A DNA stretch of 64,000 nt from Collinsella aerofaciens (GTDB lineage: Bacteria > Actinomycetota > Coriobacteriia > Coriobacteriales > Coriobacteriaceae), in assembly GCF_902364945.1 (NCBI RefSeq), contig NZ_CABJFS010000009.1, positions 376-64,375 of the forward strand, written 5' to 3'. Positions 52,746 through 61,256 of the stretch are shown here, in pieces; positions within the stretch are counted from its first letter, which is position 1, and each line of letters starts with the position of its first letter. The position numbers were made by a program, and so were the translations under genes. The notes beneath the pieces were generated by a model. It was given only the letters and a program-made list of their open reading frames with translations. It searched no databases and was not told the DNA's origin.

Positions 52746-54128
52746 TTAGCGGGCTGTCGCTTTGGCTTGGGCGGCGCGATAGGTGCGTGCCGGGTGGCAG
52801 AGTAGTACCGCCACGACCATAAAGAACGCCGTGGTGCCCAGGCTGATGGGGTAGACCATCATGATGTTCGCAAAGGTGCGGAAGTTCGGGAACACGCAGA
52901 ACACCCAATAGAAGCGGATGCCGCAGACGCAGATCATGGTGATGAGGGCGGGCATGAGCGAGATGCCAAAGCCGCGCAGGTAACCGGACATGTTTTCGTA
53001 GAACATGCTAAAGGCGTATGCCGGGAAGATCGAGCACACGCGGATATAGCCGATCGAGACGATGTTGGGATCGCTGTTAAAGAGCGCCAGGATCTCGCGC
53101 CCCAGACCGACGATGATGACGATGGTGGTGAGCGCAACGATACCGCCTTCGACCAGGCAGACCTTGAGCGTTTTGGTGCAGCGGTCGATCTGGCGGGCAC
53201 CGTGGTTTTGTCCCACAAAGGTGGTGCAGGCCTGGCTAAAGCTGTTGAGCAGGTTGTAGCACACGTACTCCAAGCTCATGGCAGCGCTCGATGCCGCCAT
53301 GACCTCGGTGCCCAGGCTGTTGATGGCGGACTGGATGATGATGTTGGCGACGGCAAAGACAGCGCTTTGGATGCCGGCGGGCAGGCCTATTCTGACGATG
53401 CGCTTGAGGGCTACGGGGTCGATGGCCAGGTCGCGCGGGGTGACACGGACGACAGAGTCGGTCTTGAGCAGGCGGATAAAGAGCGTAGCGGCGCTGACGG
53501 TGTAGGCGATGGCGGTGGCGATAGCGACGCCCGCGACGCCCCAGTGGAGTACGGGGACAAAGATGAGGTCCAGGCCAATGTTGAGGACGGTGGACACGGC
53601 AAGCGCCTGCAACGGCATGCGGGTGATGCCGACGGAGCGGAAGATTGCGGCCTCAAAGTTGTAGAGCAAGATCGAGGGCATGCTGAGCAAAAAGACGCGC
53701 AGGTAGAGCGATGCGAGCGGCATGGTTTCGTCAGGGACGTTGAGCGCGGCGAGCATGGGCTCGGCAAAGATCTCGCCCAGCGCGATGACGACAAAGCCCA
53801 CGAGTGCCATAAGAATCGAGGTATGGACGGCGCGCTTGACCATGTTCTGATCGTTGCGGCCGATAGCGTTGGCGATGACCACGTTGGAGCCAAGCGACAT
53901 GCCAATAAAAAGGTTGAGCATAAGACTGGTAAGCGGAACATTGGAGCCGACCGCCGCCATGGCGAGGGTTCCCTGGTCGCCCGAGAAGTTACCGATGATG
54001 ACCGTGGCGATGAGGTTCGACAGCTGCTCCAAGATGCTCGTGGCGGCCACGGGGAAGGCGAACAGGGGAATATTGCGCCATAGCGAGCCGGTGGTCATGT
54101 CAATGTGCTTAGATGCGGTGTCTGCCAT
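52746..54128 (-). CDS. MATE-family efflux transporter
   Basis: A 460-residue protein with twelve predicted helices. FPVAATSILEQLSNLIATVI, LAMAAVGSNVPLTSLMLNLF, LGSNVVIANAIGRND and the mid-protein VGQNHGARQIDRC match the MATE/NorM superfamily (DinF-like branch), which exchanges Na+ or H+ for cationic drugs or metabolites. The ATG at 54128 has only a weak GAGAG upstream. It is convergent to the LysR gene and otherwise alone. Confidence 0.9.
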   Translation of the reverse strand: MADTASKHIDMTTGSLWRNIPLFAFPVAATSILEQLSNLIATVIIGNFSGDQGTLAMAAVGSNVPLTSLMLNLFIGMSLGSNVVIANAIGRNDQNMVKRAVHTSILMALVGFVVIALGEIFAEPMLAALNVPDETMPLASLYLRVFLLSMPSILLYNFEAAIFRSVGITRMPLQALAVSTVLNIGLDLIFVPVLHWGVAGVAIATAIAYTVSAATLFIRLLKTDSVVRVTPRDLAIDPVALKRIVRIGLPAGIQSAVFAVANIIIQSAINSLGTEVMAASSAAMSLEYVCYNLLNSFSQACTTFVGQNHGARQIDRCTKTLKVCLVEGGIVALTTIVIIVGLGREILALFNSDPNIVSIGYIRVCSIFPAYAFSMFYENMSGYLRGFGISLMPALITMICVCGIRFYWVFCVFPNFRTFANIMMVYPISLGTTAFFMVVAVLLCHPARTYRAAQAKATAR

Positions 54129-54189
54129 ACGCTCTCAATCTCTAATATGCTCTTTCGTGCTTATTTGCGCAGACGATGATACTCCTAAT

Positions 54190-54250
54190 CGACTAGTCGG
54201 CACTTAGGGACATTCCTTTTCTGCCGGCAGCTGGGGGACACTCCTTGTCT
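54190..54250. repeat. relative of the repeat at 41.9 kb
   Basis: CGACTAGTCG (54190-54199) runs directly into GGCACTTAGGGACATTCC and, further on, GGGGGACACTCCTTG. All three pieces also occur at 41891-41945, there in a different order. Confidence 0.65.
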
Positions 54251-54319
54251 CTTCTATGACTAGATGGGGAAGGCGTGCGACAATGGTGGGCGTTGTGTTG
54301 TTCGCGCTAAGGAGTTGCC

Positions 54320-55132
54320 ATGTTGTTGTGTCCCGTTTGCCATGAGCCGTTGGTGGACGATGAGCGCGGTGCTGTGTGCGCGGGCGGACACCGGTTTGAT
54401 CGTGCGCGCGAGGGCTATCTGTATCTACTGCGCTCGTCCAAGAGCGGCGACTCCATGGGCGATCCCAAGTCGCAGGCGCGTAGTCGTCGCGACTTTCTGA
54501 ACCGCGGTTACTATGCGCCGTTGCGCGATGCGATGGTCGAGCTGGTGCGCAAGCAGGTGTCTGGGCGCGCGGCGTCTGCAGGCGTCCCCATGACCTTGCT
54601 CGATATTTGCTGCGGCGAGGGCTACTACACTAGCGCCATGGGTGCGGTGCCGGACGTGGATGCTTACGGTTTCGACCTGGGCAAGGAGATGGTGCGCCTG
54701 GCCGCCAAGCGCGGCGATGCGACCTACTTTGTGGCCAATATGAAGGACATCCCCGTGGCCGATGGCGCCTTCGATATGGTGACCGAGCTCTTCGCTCCCT
54801 TTAACGAGCGCGAGTTTGCCCGCGTGCTGGCGCCCGAGGGCTCGCTCTACACCGTGGTGCCGGGTGCCCGTCATCTGTTTGGGCTCAAGGAGGTGCTCTA
54901 CGACACGCCGTACCTTAACGACGAGAAGCTGCCGAAGACGACCGAGCTCGAGTTGGTGGGAACGCAGCGGGTGTCTGCGAACATTACGCTCCAGACCCAG
55001 GCTGACATCGAGGCGGTGTTCCAGATGACGCCGTACTACTACCGTACGCGCCCCGCCGACAAAGAGCGCCTGGCAAACCTGGACACCCTTCAAACCGATA
55101 TCGACTTCATCATCGCCGAGTACCGCCACTAA
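54320..55132 (+). CDS. 23S rRNA (guanine-N1)-methyltransferase, RlmA-like
   Basis: A 270-residue enzyme. The N-terminal zinc finger CPVCHEPL...CAGGHRFD is at residues 4-26; the SAM site is LLDICCGEGYYTSAM, with FDLGKEMVRLAAKRG after it. FNEREFARVLAPEGSLYTVV closes the fold. This layout matches RlmA(I)/RlmA(II), which methylate G745 or G748 of 23S rRNA; the latter confers resistance to tylosin-type drugs in producers, which cannot be told apart here. AAGGAG lies before the ATG, and GACAAT (54279-54284) is a candidate -10. Confidence 0.85.
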   Translation: MLLCPVCHEPLVDDERGAVCAGGHRFDRAREGYLYLLRSSKSGDSMGDPKSQARSRRDFLNRGYYAPLRDAMVELVRKQVSGRAASAGVPMTLLDICCGEGYYTSAMGAVPDVDAYGFDLGKEMVRLAAKRGDATYFVANMKDIPVADGAFDMVTELFAPFNEREFARVLAPEGSLYTVVPGARHLFGLKEVLYDTPYLNDEKLPKTTELELVGTQRVSANITLQTQADIEAVFQMTPYYYRTRPADKERLANLDTLQTDIDFIIAEYRH

Positions 55133-55182
55133 TCTACCAAAAAGGGACAGTTTAATTTGGCAGGTTTTATCTGGGCAAATGC

Positions 55183-55220
55183 AAAGGGCCGACCGCGGAG
55201 ATGTGCGATCGGCCCTTTTT
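55183..55220 (+). terminator. rho-independent terminator, likely bidirectional
   Basis: AAAGGGCCGACCGC pairs with GCGATCGGCCCTTT and is followed by TT; the A-run on the left serves the opposite strand. Confidence 0.88.
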
Positions 55221-55256
55221 AGTTGCTTGGCTGCAGAGGCTATGAGAAGCGAGCGC

Positions 55257-55658
55257 TTACAGGCGGTCCTTGTTCTCGGCCTTGACGGCGTGCGCCTGCT
55301 GAACAAAGAACAGGTCGTACACCACGATGACAAAGGCGCCAAAGTTGATGGCGTCGCCGCCAAACGCGGGAAGCGTGAGCACCGCCTGGGCAAGCGTGGC
55401 GACTGCAGCAACGATACCGAGCTTAAACGCGCCGTCAACCTGCGAAGGCTTGTTGGCACCCTTGATGCCCGCAACGCCCGCGGCAAGATCGATGAGGCCC
55501 TTGGCGATAATCACGGCCGCGGCGAGCATGGCGTTCGATCCGTAGGTGGACTCGAACTTGCCGGTCGCGATGCCGGCGATTCCTATGACGAGACTGGCGA
55601 TGCCCAGAACAAAATAAATCAGGGCAAGGATTTTGAGTGTCTTGCGAGTGAAGCTCAT
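55257..55658 (-). CDS. small four-helix membrane protein
   Basis: A 133-residue hydrophobic protein with four predicted helices (ILALIYFVLGIASLVIGIAG, AMLAAAVIIAKGLIDLAAGV, LGIVAAVATLAQAVLTLPAF and FGAFVIVVYDLFFVQQAHAV). GAAAGGAC lies before the ATG at 55658. I do not recognise a family, and it is monocistronic. The gap after it (55659-55885) shows nothing. Confidence 0.75.
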   Translation of the reverse strand: MSFTRKTLKILALIYFVLGIASLVIGIAGIATGKFESTYGSNAMLAAAVIIAKGLIDLAAGVAGIKGANKPSQVDGAFKLGIVAAVATLAQAVLTLPAFGGDAINFGAFVIVVYDLFFVQQAHAVKAENKDRL

Positions 55659-55885
55659 GGCTGGTCCTTTCGATACGAGTACGCCAACCTGGCGCACCCT
55701 ATGTGCTGCACATATGGTGAAGCACATTGTAGTTCAACGCGGCGATGCATGCGCCTGAAAGCGTCTCTTGCCTGCACGGTTCAACCTTTCAAAAAGGAAA
55801 GCTGGACGTAAGTCAAATCGATGGCAGCGCATGCGCGGCGCTGCGATGATGAGGCCATGGTAAGAGCTGGACCGAAGGAGGAGCC

Positions 55886-56029
55886 ATGATGTACGGAGTC
55901 AAGCAAGTGGATGAGCCGCGGTCGCTGGGAAGGCGCATGAGTGATTCTGTGATCGCTGCCGTGTGCACGGTATTGATGGCGGTGCTTTGCATTGGGATGC
56001 TGTGGACCATGTCGCATGTGGGACAATAA
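55886..56029 (+). CDS. 47-residue single-helix membrane protein
   Basis: A short open frame with an excellent ribosome site (GAAGGAGGA, 4 bp before the ATG). The protein starts MMYGVKQVDEPRSLGRRM and has one membrane helix, SVIAAVCTVLMAVLCIGMLW (21-40), with a short SHVGQ tail. A basic side before the helix predicts the N-terminus inside. It precedes rsmJ by 63 bp. No family is known to me. Confidence 0.6.
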   Translation: MMYGVKQVDEPRSLGRRMSDSVIAAVCTVLMAVLCIGMLWTMSHVGQ

Positions 56030-56092
56030 CGGACGGTTGGGTGCCGACATGAATGGCGCCCATGTATTCGTTTTGTTTGCTAAGGAGTGTCC

Positions 56093-56797
56093 ATGGGCGT
56101 CGTCGATCCCTTTTCTGTTGCTCGGGCTGCTGGGCTCGAGCTCGTGCGGACGTCCGAGGGCCTTACGCTCACCGACGGCACGATGGAGTTGCGTGCCGAT
56201 TTTGGCCGCATGCTTCCACGGCTCAAGCAGGGTCGTCTGCAGCAAGAGCTGTTGGTAAAGGCTGCGCGCACAAAAGGCATCGAACAACCATGGGCGATTG
56301 ACGCCACGGCAGGCTTTGGCGAGGATTCGCTGCTGCTGGCGGCAGCGGGCTTTACCGTCGATCTGTATGAGCAGGATTGCGTGATCGCGGCGCTGCTCCA
56401 GGATGCCCTGGATCGCGCGGCAGATGATTCGGCGCTTGCGGCCGCCGTGGCGCGCATGCACTTACATGCGGGCGAGGACAGCATTGCCGGCCTTCGCCAT
56501 ACGGCTGAGCTGGTCGAGCGCGATGAGCTCGCGGCTCCCGACGTGGTGTATCTGGACCCCATGTTTCCTGAGCGCACCAAGAGCGCGGCGGTCAAAAAGA
56601 AGTTCCAGCTCTTGCACCATCTGGAACAGCCGTGTGCCGATGAGGAGACGCTGGTTAAAACTGCGCTTGCAGTGCGGCCGCGCAAGGTCGTTATCAAACG
56701 GCCGGTGAAGGGCCCATTGCTTGCCGGCGTTAAGCCGAGCTATCAGCTTGCGGGCAAGGCCGTCCGCTACGATGTTTTGGTGCCGCCGCGCCCGTAG
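56093..56797 (+). CDS. rsmJ: 16S rRNA (guanine1516-N2)-methyltransferase, RsmJ-like
   Basis: A 234-residue SAM enzyme. The fold starts at LKQGRLQQELLVKAARTKGI; AIDATAGFGEDSLLLAAAGF is the SAM loop; VVYLDPMFPERTKSAAVKKK contains the DPMFP catalytic motif of RsmJ. AAGGAG is 5 bp before the ATG at 56093; the earlier in-frame GTG is too close to that site. It probably shares a transcript with the small membrane protein upstream. Confidence 0.88.
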   Translation: MGVVDPFSVARAAGLELVRTSEGLTLTDGTMELRADFGRMLPRLKQGRLQQELLVKAARTKGIEQPWAIDATAGFGEDSLLLAAAGFTVDLYEQDCVIAALLQDALDRAADDSALAAAVARMHLHAGEDSIAGLRHTAELVERDELAAPDVVYLDPMFPERTKSAAVKKKFQLLHHLEQPCADEETLVKTALAVRPRKVVIKRPVKGPLLAGVKPSYQLAGKAVRYDVLVPPRP

Positions 56798-56864
56798 CCT
56801 GCGCGTGATGGCCGGCGATGTGTCGGTGCCGTGCCGCTGCGTGAGCGCCGCTCCGTTGCGGAGC

Positions 56865-57161
56865 CTATTTCCAAGGATGCGACGTCAGATGCCACCCGCC
56901 GCAGTATTCGCATTTGTAGCAGGCCAAACCACGCCGTCCACGGTTTTCGCAGTCGGCCATAACGGCCTCGGCCTCGGCGCGTGTGTCGTAGCGGTTTTTG
57001 CGCTCGCACGATTTGTAGCGCCAAGCCTCATCGCGCTCGGCGTCCAGGGCATCGCGGCGCTCGTCCTCGCGCGCAAACAGGTCGCTCATATCGCCGCCGG
57101 TGGCAGCGCCCAAAAACTCGCTTTTGGCCTTTGACCAGGCGGCTCGCTTTTTGCTTCCCAT
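56865..57161 (-). CDS. small zinc-finger protein of unknown function
   Basis: A 98-residue basic protein. A Lys/Arg-rich start (MGSKKRAAWSK) is followed by a helical acidic part and a C-terminal YKCEYCGGWHLTSH, a CxxC-x4-H-type zinc site also seen in small phage and plasmid proteins. AAGGAG lies before the ATG at 57161. It is divergent from the GNAT gene. A GCTCCG/CGGAGC hairpin abuts its stop codon. Confidence 0.75.
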   Translation of the reverse strand: MGSKKRAAWSKAKSEFLGAATGGDMSDLFAREDERRDALDAERDEAWRYKSCERKNRYDTRAEAEAVMADCENRGRRGLACYKCEYCGGWHLTSHPWK

Positions 57162-57234
57162 CCGCTCCTTGCCCTTTCCAAACGCTGGTATCATTGCTCA
57201 ATCAAAGTGATACCAATAAACGTGAGGTCGCCGC

Positions 57235-57726
57235 GTGATGATCAGAAAAACCCTCGAGACCGACATTCCCGCCGTCATGGCTATCTATGATGCCGCCCGC
57301 GCCTTTATGCGCGCGCATGGCAACGCCACGCAGTGGCCCGAGGGCACGCCTTCGGCCGAGCAGCTGGCTGCCGATATCGCCGCCGGTGGCAGCTATGTGT
57401 GCGAAGTCGACGGTCGCGTGGTGGCGACGTTTGCCTTTTTGCCGGGCCCGGACGAGTGCTATGACGTCATCGAGGACGGTCAGTGGCGCAGCGACACTCC
57501 GTACGCCGTGCTGCACCGCGTGGCGTCCGACGGCACCGTGCACGGTATCGCGGCCGCGATGTTTGCCTTTGCCAAGGAGCGTGCCGACCATCTGCGTATC
57601 GATACGCACGCGGACAACCTGCCCATGCAGGGTGCGAGCCTCAAGGCAGGGTTCGAGCGCGCCGGCGTCGTGTATGTGTCCGACGGCACGCCGCGCGTTG
57701 CGTTCGACTGGCTGCGCGAGGCATAA
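57235..57726 (+). CDS. GNAT-family N-acetyltransferase
   Basis: A 163-residue acyltransferase. RKTLETDIPAVMAIYDAARA is the start; VVATFAFLPGPDECYDVIED is the beta-sheet core; LHRVASDGTVHGIAAAMFAF covers the acetyl-CoA loop, which lacks the classic R/QxxGxG/A but keeps its spacing; RIDTHADNLPMQGASLKAGF is the end of the fold. The GTG at 57235 is taken because GAGG lies 7 bp upstream; the ATG at 57238 is equally possible. The substrate is unknown. Confidence 0.85.
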   Translation: MMIRKTLETDIPAVMAIYDAARAFMRAHGNATQWPEGTPSAEQLAADIAAGGSYVCEVDGRVVATFAFLPGPDECYDVIEDGQWRSDTPYAVLHRVASDGTVHGIAAAMFAFAKERADHLRIDTHADNLPMQGASLKAGFERAGVVYVSDGTPRVAFDWLREA

Positions 57727-57760
57727 GGGCCGAGTCACATACCAGCGTTTCATCGAAATG

Positions 57761-57787
57761 AAAATGGCCCCGCGTGGGGCCATTTTT
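57761..57787 (+). terminator. rho-independent terminator of the GNAT gene
   Basis: AAAATGGCCCC and GGGGCCATTTTT pair around GCGT. The rest of the 304-bp gap (57788-58030) contains several short GC-rich inverted repeats and a TATCAT -10 candidate at 57964, but no gene. Confidence 0.9.
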
Positions 57788-58030
57788 GGTAAAACGCGTC
57801 GTTGTGGGACTCGCATTGTTACCGCCTCAGATGAGACCGGGCAGACAAAAGGGGAGGTGCCGGCTTTCGTAAGGCGCGAACCTACGAAAATCGCCGCGCG
57901 GCAACGCAGGGCGATGAACTTGGTCGGGGGATAGGGCCCGCTTCGCCCGCCGGCCCGTAAATTGTATCATCCAGTGTGGAACGAGGATGCCCGTTGCCGA
58001 GTGCGACGGGCTTGCAATAAGAGGAGAGCC

Positions 58031-60034
58031 ATGTCGAAGCAAGCGGTCGTTGGAATCTTGGCGCATGTCGATGCCGGCAAGACCACACTGGCCGAGGCCA
58101 TGCTGTTCTGCGCGGGTCGCATTCGCAAGCGCGGCCGCGTGGACGATGGCGACTCGCACCTGGATACCAACGCCATCGAGCGCGAGCGCGGCATCACGAT
58201 TTTCTCGTCGCAGGCCGTGCTCGACCACGGCGATACCCACGTCATGCTCGTGGATGCTCCCGGCCATGTCGATTTTTCTGCCGAGGCGGAGCGCACGCTG
58301 CGTGCCCTGGACTACGCGATTCTGGTGGTGGGCGCCAACGATGGCGTGCAGGGGCACACCGAAACCCTGTGGCGCCTGCTTGCACGCTATGACATCCCGA
58401 CGTTCATCTTCATCAACAAGATCGATTTGGAGAATCCCGGCCGCGATGTTTTGCTGGCACAACTCGGGCAGCGTCTTTCCGAGGGCTGCCTGGATGCCAA
58501 CGAGCTGCTGGCGGGCGGCGCCGTTCAGGAGGACGCTGCTGCGTTGGACGAAGCGGCGCTCGAGGAGTTTCTTGAAGCGGGTGAGCTTTCTGTCGCAACG
58601 CTGTCGCGCATGGTTGCCGAGCGCAAGCTCTTTCCCTGCTTTGCCGGCTCGGCGCTCAAGGACCAAGGCGTTGACGAGCTACTGGATGGTATATGCGCGC
58701 TGATGCGTGAGCAGGCGTGGCTCCCGGAGTTTGCCGCGCGCGTCTATCGTGTCAGCCGCGGGGATCGTGGCGAGCGCTTGGCTTGGGTTAAAGTGACCGG
58801 CGGCACGCTGCGCGCAAAACAGATGATCAGCGGGCATTCCAGTGCCGAGGCGTGGGAACAGAAGGTCGATCAGGTACGCATCTATAACGGCGAGAAGTAT
58901 GAGCTTGCCCAAGAAGTTGCTGCTGGCGGTATTTGCGCCGTGACGGGTCTTGCGCACGTTCGCCCAGGGGACGCCCTGGGCACGGAGCCCGCGGGCGATG
59001 CGCCCGTCATCGCTCCGGTCCTCACCTATACGGTGCTGCCGGGCGAACACGACGTTCATGCGGTGTTTAAAGCGCTGAGTGAGTTGGCGGACGAAGATCC
59101 CATGCTCGGCGTAAGCTGGAATACGCATCTTGAGCAGATCCATTTGCAGTTGATGGGCGCCGTGCAACTCGAGGTCGTGCAGCGGGTGTTGGCCGATCGC
59201 TTTGGCCTTTCGGTTGCGTTTGAGCCCGGCGGCATTCTCTATAAGGAGACTATTTCGCGGCCGGTCGAGGGCGTGGGCCACTTTGAGCCGCTGCGCCACT
59301 ATGCCGAGGTGCATCTGCGCCTGGAGCCGTTGCCGGCGGGTTCGGGTGTGCAGTTTGGCACCGTGACCTCGACCGACGAGCTCGATCTTAACTGGCAGCG
59401 TTTGGCACTCACCAACGCTATGGAGCGCGACCACCTGGGCGTGCTGACGGGCTCGCCCATCACCGATGTGCGCATTACGCTCACGGGCGGCCGCGCGCAT
59501 GCCAAACACACCGAGGGCGGCGATTTTCGCCAGGCCACGTATCGCGCGATTCGCCAGGGTTTGATGCAGGCGCGCGAGGTCGGCGCAGACGTGTTGCTGG
59601 AGCCGTGGTACCACTTTGAGCTCGAGGTGCCGGGGGAGTGCGTGGGCCGGGCGTTGTCAGATGCCACACGCATGGGTGCCGAGTACGAGCCGCCGACGAT
59701 GGCGGGAGACCGAGCGAAGCTTGTGGGTCGCGTGCCGGCATCCGAGGTGCAGGATTACGCGCTGGAGGTGGCTGCCTACACGAGCGGGCGCGGTCATCTG
59801 TACCTGGAGTTCGCCGGTTATGCGGCTTGCCATGATGGCGAGCGCGTAATCGAGGCTGCCGCCTACGAGCCCGAGGCCGATCTGCCCAACACGCCCGACT
59901 CGGTCTTTTGCTCTCATGGCGCCGGCTACACGGTCAAATGGTATGACGTGCCCGCCGCAGCGCACGTAAAGATCGATCCCGTCACCTTCCGTCCCTGGCG
60001 AGCAGCAGACGCCGAGTTTTTCGGCCACATGTGA
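58031..60034 (+). CDS. TetM-like translational GTPase
   Basis: A 667-residue EF-G-like GTPase of the TetM/TetO branch. The P-loop GILAHVDAGKTTLAEAML is at residues 8-25; ERERGITIFSSQAV is switch I, DAPGHVDF the DxxG motif, and INKIDL the NKxD motif. Domains II, III and IV follow (LAWVKVTGGTLRAKQ, LQLMGAVQLEVVQRVLADRF, GILYKETISRPVEGVGHFEP). The length suits ribosomal protection proteins (about 640), but the motif loops differ enough that it should not be called a tet gene. It may rescue stalled ribosomes or act as an EF-G paralogue. GAGGAGAG precedes the ATG. Its stop codon lies in a palindromic repeat. Confidence 0.85.
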   Translation: MSKQAVVGILAHVDAGKTTLAEAMLFCAGRIRKRGRVDDGDSHLDTNAIERERGITIFSSQAVLDHGDTHVMLVDAPGHVDFSAEAERTLRALDYAILVVGANDGVQGHTETLWRLLARYDIPTFIFINKIDLENPGRDVLLAQLGQRLSEGCLDANELLAGGAVQEDAAALDEAALEEFLEAGELSVATLSRMVAERKLFPCFAGSALKDQGVDELLDGICALMREQAWLPEFAARVYRVSRGDRGERLAWVKVTGGTLRAKQMISGHSSAEAWEQKVDQVRIYNGEKYELAQEVAAGGICAVTGLAHVRPGDALGTEPAGDAPVIAPVLTYTVLPGEHDVHAVFKALSELADEDPMLGVSWNTHLEQIHLQLMGAVQLEVVQRVLADRFGLSVAFEPGGILYKETISRPVEGVGHFEPLRHYAEVHLRLEPLPAGSGVQFGTVTSTDELDLNWQRLALTNAMERDHLGVLTGSPITDVRITLTGGRAHAKHTEGGDFRQATYRAIRQGLMQAREVGADVLLEPWYHFELEVPGECVGRALSDATRMGAEYEPPTMAGDRAKLVGRVPASEVQDYALEVAAYTSGRGHLYLEFAGYAACHDGERVIEAAAYEPEADLPNTPDSVFCSHGAGYTVKWYDVPAAAHVKIDPVTFRPWRAADAEFFGHM

Positions 60035-60059
60035 CAAAGGGACAGCCCCTTTGTCACAT
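60030..60059. repeat. dispersed palindromic repeat, full-length copy
   Basis: TGTGACAAAGGGA and CCCCTTTGTCACA flank CAG. Its TGTGA supplies the TGA stop (60032-60034) of the TetM-like gene. Confidence 0.85.
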
Positions 60060-60063
60060 GCTA

Positions 60064-60094
60064 TTGGTATAACTCAGTATAAGTTGGTATAACT
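60064..60094. promoter_or_regulatory. two direct repeats upstream of the AAA ATPase gene
   Basis: TTGGTATAACT occurs at 60064-60074 and 60084-60094, exactly 20 bp apart, so both copies face the same side of the helix. The part-copy CAGTATAAG lies between. They end 33 bp before the ATPase start. No matching regulator is known. Confidence 0.5.
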
Positions 60095-60127
60095 GTTACC
60101 AGGGTTTGCCAATCCGAGGAGGCCGAT

Positions 60128-61246
60128 ATGAATCCAAATCCCTTTAAGCCCACAGCTGGTAAGCGGCCTCCGATACTCATCGGTCGCGAGTCGGTCATCG
60201 AAGATTTTGAGGAAGGGCTCGACAACGGCGCCGGAGCGCCGGGCAGGCTCATGCTCATTACGGGAAACCGCGGCTGTGGCAAAACGGTTCTCCTGCGGGA
60301 GCTGCAACGTCTAGCCAGCGAGCGCGGATGGGCGGTTGTCTCCGATTCCGCTTCGCTTGGTTTGTGCGACCGCTTGGCCGACGCGCTTCGCTCGAATAAA
60401 CCCGTTGTGACGTCAATGGAGTTTGGGCCGTCGTTTGGCCGGATGTCGGTCGAGGCGGCGCGGGCAAAAGGCGAGACATTGCGAGGGCTGGTCAACGAGC
60501 GTCTCAAGAAGCTCGGTCCGGGCAAGGGCGTCTTGTTTGCGATTGACGAGGCACAATCGGTGTCTATCGAGGAACTGGCGGCTCTTGCCGTCCTCTATCA
60601 GCAGGTGCTCGGAGACCAGGATGCCACGGGCTTGCCCGATAGCGACCAGCGCGGTCTTGCGCTGGCGTTCGCCGGCTTGCCCAGTATGGTTGACGATCTG
60701 CTCGAAGAGCCGAGCGTGACGTTTTTGCGGCGTGCCCAGCAGCGTACGTTGGGGGCAATATCTTTGCCCAAAGTGCGCGATTCGTATATCCAGACGGTCA
60801 AAGACGCTGGTCTTTACGTTGACGCGGAGACGGCGGACCTTGCGGCGCGCAAGAGCATGGGGCATCCCTATATGGTTCAGCTGGTGGGCTATTACATGTG
60901 GCGGTCTGCTGTCCGGCGTGGCTCGCAGGTCATCGAAAGGCGCGATGTCGAGAATGGCCATGCGGATGCCGTCTCCGAGTTCTACGAAGCGGTTGACGCA
61001 CCTCTGTATTACGGTCTGCGCAGCCCTCAGCGCCTCTTTATCGAGGCTATGGCGGTTGACGAGGACAAGCCGACGCGCACGGCGGATATCATTGAGCGCT
61101 GCGACCGTACCCAGAGCTGGGCGAGTAAATATCGCGCAAGCCTGATTCGCGAGCGCGTCATCGAGGCCGCCGGATACGGCCTTGTGCGGTTTACCGTGCC
61201 CATGCTGGGCGAGTATATCCGCGACCGCGTTTTATGGCATGAGTAG
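60128..61246 (+). CDS. AAA-type ATPase with C-terminal winged-helix-like region
   Basis: A 372-residue protein. LIGRESVIEDFEEGL opens an AAA_16/ORC-like ATPase; Walker A is TGNRGCGKT (near residues 45-53), Walker B VLFAIDEAQSVSIEE. LAFAGLPSMVDDLLEEP carries a sensor, and the end (TADIIERCDRTQSWASKYRA, LIRERVIEAAGYGLVRFTVP) looks like a winged helix. Such proteins are found in mobile or defence settings and as NTPases of unknown use. The next gene, a UvrA2-like protein, begins 10 bp after its stop or overlaps it, so the two are likely coupled. Confidence 0.82.
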   Translation: MNPNPFKPTAGKRPPILIGRESVIEDFEEGLDNGAGAPGRLMLITGNRGCGKTVLLRELQRLASERGWAVVSDSASLGLCDRLADALRSNKPVVTSMEFGPSFGRMSVEAARAKGETLRGLVNERLKKLGPGKGVLFAIDEAQSVSIEELAALAVLYQQVLGDQDATGLPDSDQRGLALAFAGLPSMVDDLLEEPSVTFLRRAQQRTLGAISLPKVRDSYIQTVKDAGLYVDAETADLAARKSMGHPYMVQLVGYYMWRSAVRRGSQVIERRDVENGHADAVSEFYEAVDAPLYYGLRSPQRLFIEAMAVDEDKPTRTADIIERCDRTQSWASKYRASLIRERVIEAAGYGLVRFTVPMLGEYIRDRVLWHE

Positions 61247-61256
61247 GGTGATAAAG

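Noticed and set aside
53202-54083. Open frame opposite the MATE gene
   Set aside because: Low-complexity charged translation (DG/ER-rich), no initiation signal, and the other strand has a clear membrane protein.
56865-57161. Prophage remnant because of the phage-like CxxC zinc motif
   Set aside because: No other phage gene, integrase or att site nearby; a lone small protein is not enough.
57788-58030. tRNA gene or ncRNA in the GC-rich gap before the TetM-like gene
   Set aside because: No T-loop consensus and no acceptor stem; short inverted repeats only.
58031-60034. Tetracycline-resistance gene tet(M)-type
   Set aside because: Sequence is only distantly TetM-like, no leader peptide, no mobile context; resistance cannot be claimed.
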